Below the pieces are notes generated by a model. The model was not told the DNA's origin, did no database searches, and saw only the letters and a list, made by a program, of their open reading frames with translations. DNA of 64,000 nt from Phyllobacterium sp. 21LDTY02-6 (GTDB lineage: Bacteria; Pseudomonadota; Alphaproteobacteria; Rhizobiales; Rhizobiaceae): the NCBI RefSeq assembly GCF_023554255.2, contig NZ_JAMJWD020000006.1, forward strand, positions 248,001 to 312,000. The letters are read 5' to 3'. The position numbers were made by a program, and so were the translations under genes. This document shows, piece by piece, positions 60,820 to 64,000 of this stretch; positions within the stretch are counted from its first letter, which is position 1; each line of letters begins with the position of its first letter.

Positions 60820-63483
60820 ATGGAAACCAGCGGTACCAACGTTCGCACTGCCTGCCCCTATTGCGGTGTCGGCTGCGGCATCCTCGCTGAACGGAAGGAT
60901 GACGGCAGTGTCGCCATCGCCGGCGATCCGGATCATCCGGCAAATTTCGGCCGGCTGTGCTCCAAGGGCTCGGCGCTTGGCGAAACCGTCGGGCTCGAGG
61001 GGCGATTGCTCGAGCCGAAAATCGCGGGCAGGCCCGCCGAATGGGACGAAGCTCTCGACCTCGTGGCCGAGCGGTTTTCCCGGACGATAGAGGAACATGG
61101 ACCCGACAGCGTTGCGTTCTACGTCTCCGGGCAGTTGCTGACGGAAGACTACTATCTGGCGAACAAGCTGATGAAGGGTTTCATCGGCTCCGCCAATATC
61201 GACACCAATTCGCGCCTCTGCATGTCGTCCTCGGTTGCCGGCCACCGAAGAGCCTTCGGCTCGGACACCGTGCCGGGGTGCTATGAAGACCTCGAACAGG
61301 CAGACCTCGTTATCCTTACCGGGTCCAATCTCGCCTGGTGCCATCCCGTGCTCTATCAAAGGCTGGTTGCGGCCAAAGCCGCGCGCCCGCATATGCAGAT
61401 CGTCCTCATCGATCCACGCAGGACGATGACTGCAGATATGGCCGATCTTCATCTGGCGATCCGGCCGGATGGCGATGCAGCCCTCTTCGTCGGTCTTCTG
61501 GGCTATCTCGCCGCCGAAAACATCATCGACAGGGACTATATCCAGCGCCATTGCAGCGGCTTCGAGGACGCGCTTGCCGTGGCGAGGCCGTATGATCTGT
61601 CCGAGATAGCGGCTCTGACGGGGCTCGCCATCGAGGCAATCCATCGCTTCTACCGGCTCTTTGCCGCCACCGATCGGTGCGTGACTGTCTATAGTCAGGG
61701 CGTCAACCAGTCGGCCGGCGGGACGGACAAGGTCAATGCAATCATCAATTGCCATCTCTGCACGGGGCGCATAGGGAAGCCCGGCGCCGGCCCCTTTTCG
61801 GTGACGGGACAGCCAAATGCCATGGGCGGGCGCGAAGTCGGCGGCCTTGCCAATATGCTGGCCAGCCACATGGATATCGAGAACGAGGATCATCGCCGGC
61901 TGGTCCGGGAGTTCTGGCAGTCGCCTTCATTGCCGTCGCAGCCGGGTTTGAAGGCGGTCGATCTGTTCAAGGCGATCGCCGATGGCCGGGTCAAGGCCGT
62001 CTGGATCATGGCGACCAATCCCGTGGTCTCCATGCCGGAGGCGGATCTGGCGGCAAGGGCGCTCGAGCTTTGTCCCTTCGTCGTCGTCTCGGATATCCAG
62101 GAACATACCGATACGGCGCGTTGCGCCGATGTTCTCCTCCCTGCCGCCGGCTGGGGCGAGAAGGACGGCACGGTCACCAATTCGGAACGGCGTATTTCGA
62201 GGCAAAGGGCATTTCTGCCGCTGCCGGGGAAGGCGCGGCCGGATTGGCGGATCATCGCCGATGTGGCCAAGCGCATGGGTTTCGGCGCTGCCTTCGCCTA
62301 TCGCGGTCCGTCAGAGATTTTCGCTGAGCACGCGGCGCTGTCGGGTCATCGCAATTCCGGACAGCGCGATTTCGATATCGGTGCCCACGCCGACATATCG
62401 CGGGACGCCTATGATCGGCTGGCGCCGTTCCAATGGCCCTTGCCGTCGAATGCAGCGCGTGAAGGCCAGCGCTTCTTTGGCGACGGCAGGTTCTACACAC
62501 CCGACGGGCGGGCGCGGTTTGTTGCGGTAAAGCCCTGGCAAGCCGAGAACCGGGACCCTCGCTTCCCCTTCACCCTCAATTCCGGCCGCATCCGCGATCA
62601 GTGGCACACGATGACGCGAACCGGCAAGAGCGCCCGGCTTTCCAGCCACTATGCCGAGCCGTTCGTCGAACTGCATCCGCATGATGCCGCCGAACTCGGG
62701 ATCGGCGAGGCGGAACTGGTTTCGATCGAAAACGACCATGGTTCGGCAATCATGCGGGCGCTGATCACCGATCGCCAGCAGCGCGGCAATGTCTTCGTTC
62801 CAATGCACTGGACCAATGAATTCGCCTCGATGGCCCGCGTCGATGCCATGGTCACCGCCGCCACCGATCCCATTTCGGGCCAGCCGGCGCTGAAAATGGC
62901 GCGGGTCGGGCTGCGCCGCTACACCGCCGCATGGTACGGATTTGCGGTCACCCGCTCGCCAGTGCCTCCTCAAACCCGGTATTGGGCCATGGCGCGCACC
63001 AGCGGCGGATACAGGCTCGAACTCGCAGATTGCAACGAGCCGGCGGATTGGGCGGCATTCGCACGCGAGCTCTTTGCGGTGGCGAGCGATGCCGAGCTTC
63101 TGGCCTATCACGATCCCGGCAGCGGTCAATATCGCTTGGCGCTGTTCGACGGCGCAGAACTGGTCGGAGCACTCTATGTCGACCGCACGCCCGTGATGGC
63201 GTCGCGAAGCTGGCTGAGTTCGCAGCTCGCCAAGCAGGACCATGGCCCGCGCTCGCGCATGCAATTGCTCGCCGGGCGGCCCGGGCAGGATACACCGGAC
63301 AAGGGCGCGATCATCTGTTCCTGCTTCTCGGTCGGCCGAAACGAGATCGAACACGCCGCGAAGAATGGATGCTCGTCGGTCGCATCGATCGGCGAATCCT
63401 TGAAGGCAGGCACAAATTGCGGCTCCTGCCGCGCCGAAATCCGCGAAATCCTGGCAAAGTTTCAGATGGAAGCCGCCGAATAG
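60820..63483 (+). CDS. nasA: Assimilatory nitrate reductase catalytic subunit
   Basis: An 887-residue molybdopterin enzyme that reduces nitrate to nitrite in the cytoplasm. No Tat signal is present. The N-terminal [4Fe-4S] motif TACPYCGVGCGI with a later LCSKG cysteine is at residues 10-50. Molybdopterin domains follow, including SSRLCMSSSVAG-like RLCMSSSVAGHRRAFGSD near 130, and the molybdopterin dinucleotide-binding domain near 580-700. A C-terminal BFD-type [2Fe-2S] module (ICSCFSVGRNEIE, NCGSCRAEI) is at about 830-880. It is the last gene of the nitrate operon, three bases after nirD. Confidence 0.95.
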   Translation: METSGTNVRTACPYCGVGCGILAERKDDGSVAIAGDPDHPANFGRLCSKGSALGETVGLEGRLLEPKIAGRPAEWDEALDLVAERFSRTIEEHGPDSVAFYVSGQLLTEDYYLANKLMKGFIGSANIDTNSRLCMSSSVAGHRRAFGSDTVPGCYEDLEQADLVILTGSNLAWCHPVLYQRLVAAKAARPHMQIVLIDPRRTMTADMADLHLAIRPDGDAALFVGLLGYLAAENIIDRDYIQRHCSGFEDALAVARPYDLSEIAALTGLAIEAIHRFYRLFAATDRCVTVYSQGVNQSAGGTDKVNAIINCHLCTGRIGKPGAGPFSVTGQPNAMGGREVGGLANMLASHMDIENEDHRRLVREFWQSPSLPSQPGLKAVDLFKAIADGRVKAVWIMATNPVVSMPEADLAARALELCPFVVVSDIQEHTDTARCADVLLPAAGWGEKDGTVTNSERRISRQRAFLPLPGKARPDWRIIADVAKRMGFGAAFAYRGPSEIFAEHAALSGHRNSGQRDFDIGAHADISRDAYDRLAPFQWPLPSNAAREGQRFFGDGRFYTPDGRARFVAVKPWQAENRDPRFPFTLNSGRIRDQWHTMTRTGKSARLSSHYAEPFVELHPHDAAELGIGEAELVSIENDHGSAIMRALITDRQQRGNVFVPMHWTNEFASMARVDAMVTAATDPISGQPALKMARVGLRRYTAAWYGFAVTRSPVPPQTRYWAMARTSGGYRLELADCNEPADWAAFARELFAVASDAELLAYHDPGSGQYRLALFDGAELVGALYVDRTPVMASRSWLSSQLAKQDHGPRSRMQLLAGRPGQDTPDKGAIICSCFSVGRNEIEHAAKNGCSSVASIGESLKAGTNCGSCRAEIREILAKFQMEAAE

Positions 63484-63489
63484 CGGCTT

Positions 63490-64000
63490 TCATGCGTCGA
63501 AGCGGGAGGGCGACAGCCTGTCGAGAATGGCTTCGAGTGCGGGTTCCGGCTGTTCGCCGCGGATGAGCGTGGCCGCAAGCTTCGAAAGCGCCGGCGAGGT
63601 TTGAATACCGTAGCCGCCCTGCGCCGCCAGCCAGAAGAACCCCTTTGCCTGACGGTCGAATCCTGCCACGGGCGTTCTGTCTGGCGCGAAAGTACGAAGA
63701 CCGGCCCAGCTCCGTTCGACGCGATCGACCGATATGGTGACGGCTTGCTCGAACCTGTAAAGCCCTTCGGCCAGTACCATGTCATCGACATAGGCATCAT
63801 GCGGCTCGACTGGAACCTCGTCGCAGGGCGAGACGTACAGACGCCCGCCATCGGGCTTCAGATACCAATCCTCATTGACGTCATCGACCAGCGGCCAGTT
63901 GCGCGGGTCGTGACCCTCCGGGGCGGGAAGAACCGCAATCGAACGGCGCAGTGGTGTCAGGCCAAGCGGCCGCGCACCAAAGAGCCGGGCGATGACGTCG
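63490..64000 (-). CDS. FAD-dependent oxidoreductase, C-terminal part (DAO family)
   Basis: The C-terminal 170 or so residues of a DAO-type flavoprotein that continues beyond the right edge. The conserved ending is visible: RSWAGLRTFAPDRTPVAGFDR followed by GFFWLAAQGGYGIQTSPALS, where the glycine motif holds FAD. A preceding segment, EDWYLKPDGGRLYVSP, is typical of glycine/D-amino-acid oxidase-like enzymes. It converges on nasA with a gap of six bases and is a separate unit. The N-terminal FAD motif is not in the window, so the substrate cannot be inferred. Confidence 0.87.
   Translation of the reverse strand, partial: DVIARLFGARPLGLTPLRRSIAVLPAPEGHDPRNWPLVDDVNEDWYLKPDGGRLYVSPCDEVPVEPHDAYVDDMVLAEGLYRFEQAVTISVDRVERSWAGLRTFAPDRTPVAGFDRQAKGFFWLAAQGGYGIQTSPALSKLAATLIRGEQPEPALEAILDRLSPSRFDA

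Overview
The window looks like chromosomal (or chromid) DNA of an alphaproteobacterium of the order Rhizobiales/Hyphomicrobiales. The reasons are the GC-rich coding sequence, many ABC uptake operons for sugars and amino acids, a five-step hut pathway using HutF and HutG, a DUF1612/RHE_PE00001-type protein, a DUF2218-SIP fusion protein, and iron genes preceded by TGA-N9-TCA (RirA-type IRO) boxes. The species cannot be fixed from sequence alone. No rRNA, tRNA, CRISPR array, transposase or prophage was seen.

Layout. (1) 1-5.0 kb, minus strand: sugar/polyol catabolic operon with an RbsB-like binding protein, GatD-like dehydrogenase, FGGY kinase, SorC regulator and an RbsA/MglA-type ATPase cut by the window edge. 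(2) 5.2-7.4 kb: PLP dehydratase and peptidase T. (3) 7.4-8.46 kb: a gene-free, repeat-rich kilobase. (4) 8.46-15.8 kb: polar amino-acid-type ABC transporter with an embedded FAD oxidoreductase, then FrlD-like kinase, FrlB-like SIS deglycase, GntR regulator and HxlB-like SIS protein. Together these look like a fructosamine (Amadori product) or related opine-type utilisation island, and a shared GTCTKACA-type motif lies near its three promoters. (5) 15.8-17.2 kb: FkbM methyltransferase and DUF3175 protein. (6) 17.2-25.2 kb: complete histidine utilisation locus, hutF divergent from hutIHGUDC, with a HutC-type operator between. (7) 25.3-31.2 kb: Pot/Afu-type ABC importer, LacI regulator and metallophosphodiesterase in one operon behind a LacI-style operator. 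(8) 31.2-33.8 kb: short AraC-type protein, L,D-transpeptidase and DUF1612 protein. (9) 33.9-43.4 kb: iron/siderophore island with exbB-exbD-tonB-fhuC, an exporter-fold ABC half-transporter divergent from a siderophore-interacting protein, an AraC regulator and a FhuA-like receptor. IRO boxes precede all three transcription units, but fhuB and fhuD are absent. (10) 43.4-50.8 kb: liv-type ABC operon ending in a GMC oxidoreductase, with a divergent LysR gene. (11) 50.9-52.7 kb: class III cyclase with TPRs, ending inside a pair of MITE-like inverted repeats. (12) 52.9-63.5 kb: nitrate assimilation, with nasT-nasS, then a sigma-54 promoter and an ANTAR-type leader, then nrtABC-nirBD-nasA. (13) 63.5-64 kb: partial FAD oxidoreductase.

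How it works together: the region is mostly nutrient scavenging, covering sugars, Amadori compounds, histidine, iron, branched or other small molecules, and nitrate. Each unit is paired with a local regulator and, in several cases, a recognisable operator. The best candidates for new biology are the fructosamine-like island with its shared motif, the IRO-controlled exporter-fold ABC/SIP pair that may replace FhuBD, and the importer-phosphodiesterase operon of unknown substrate.
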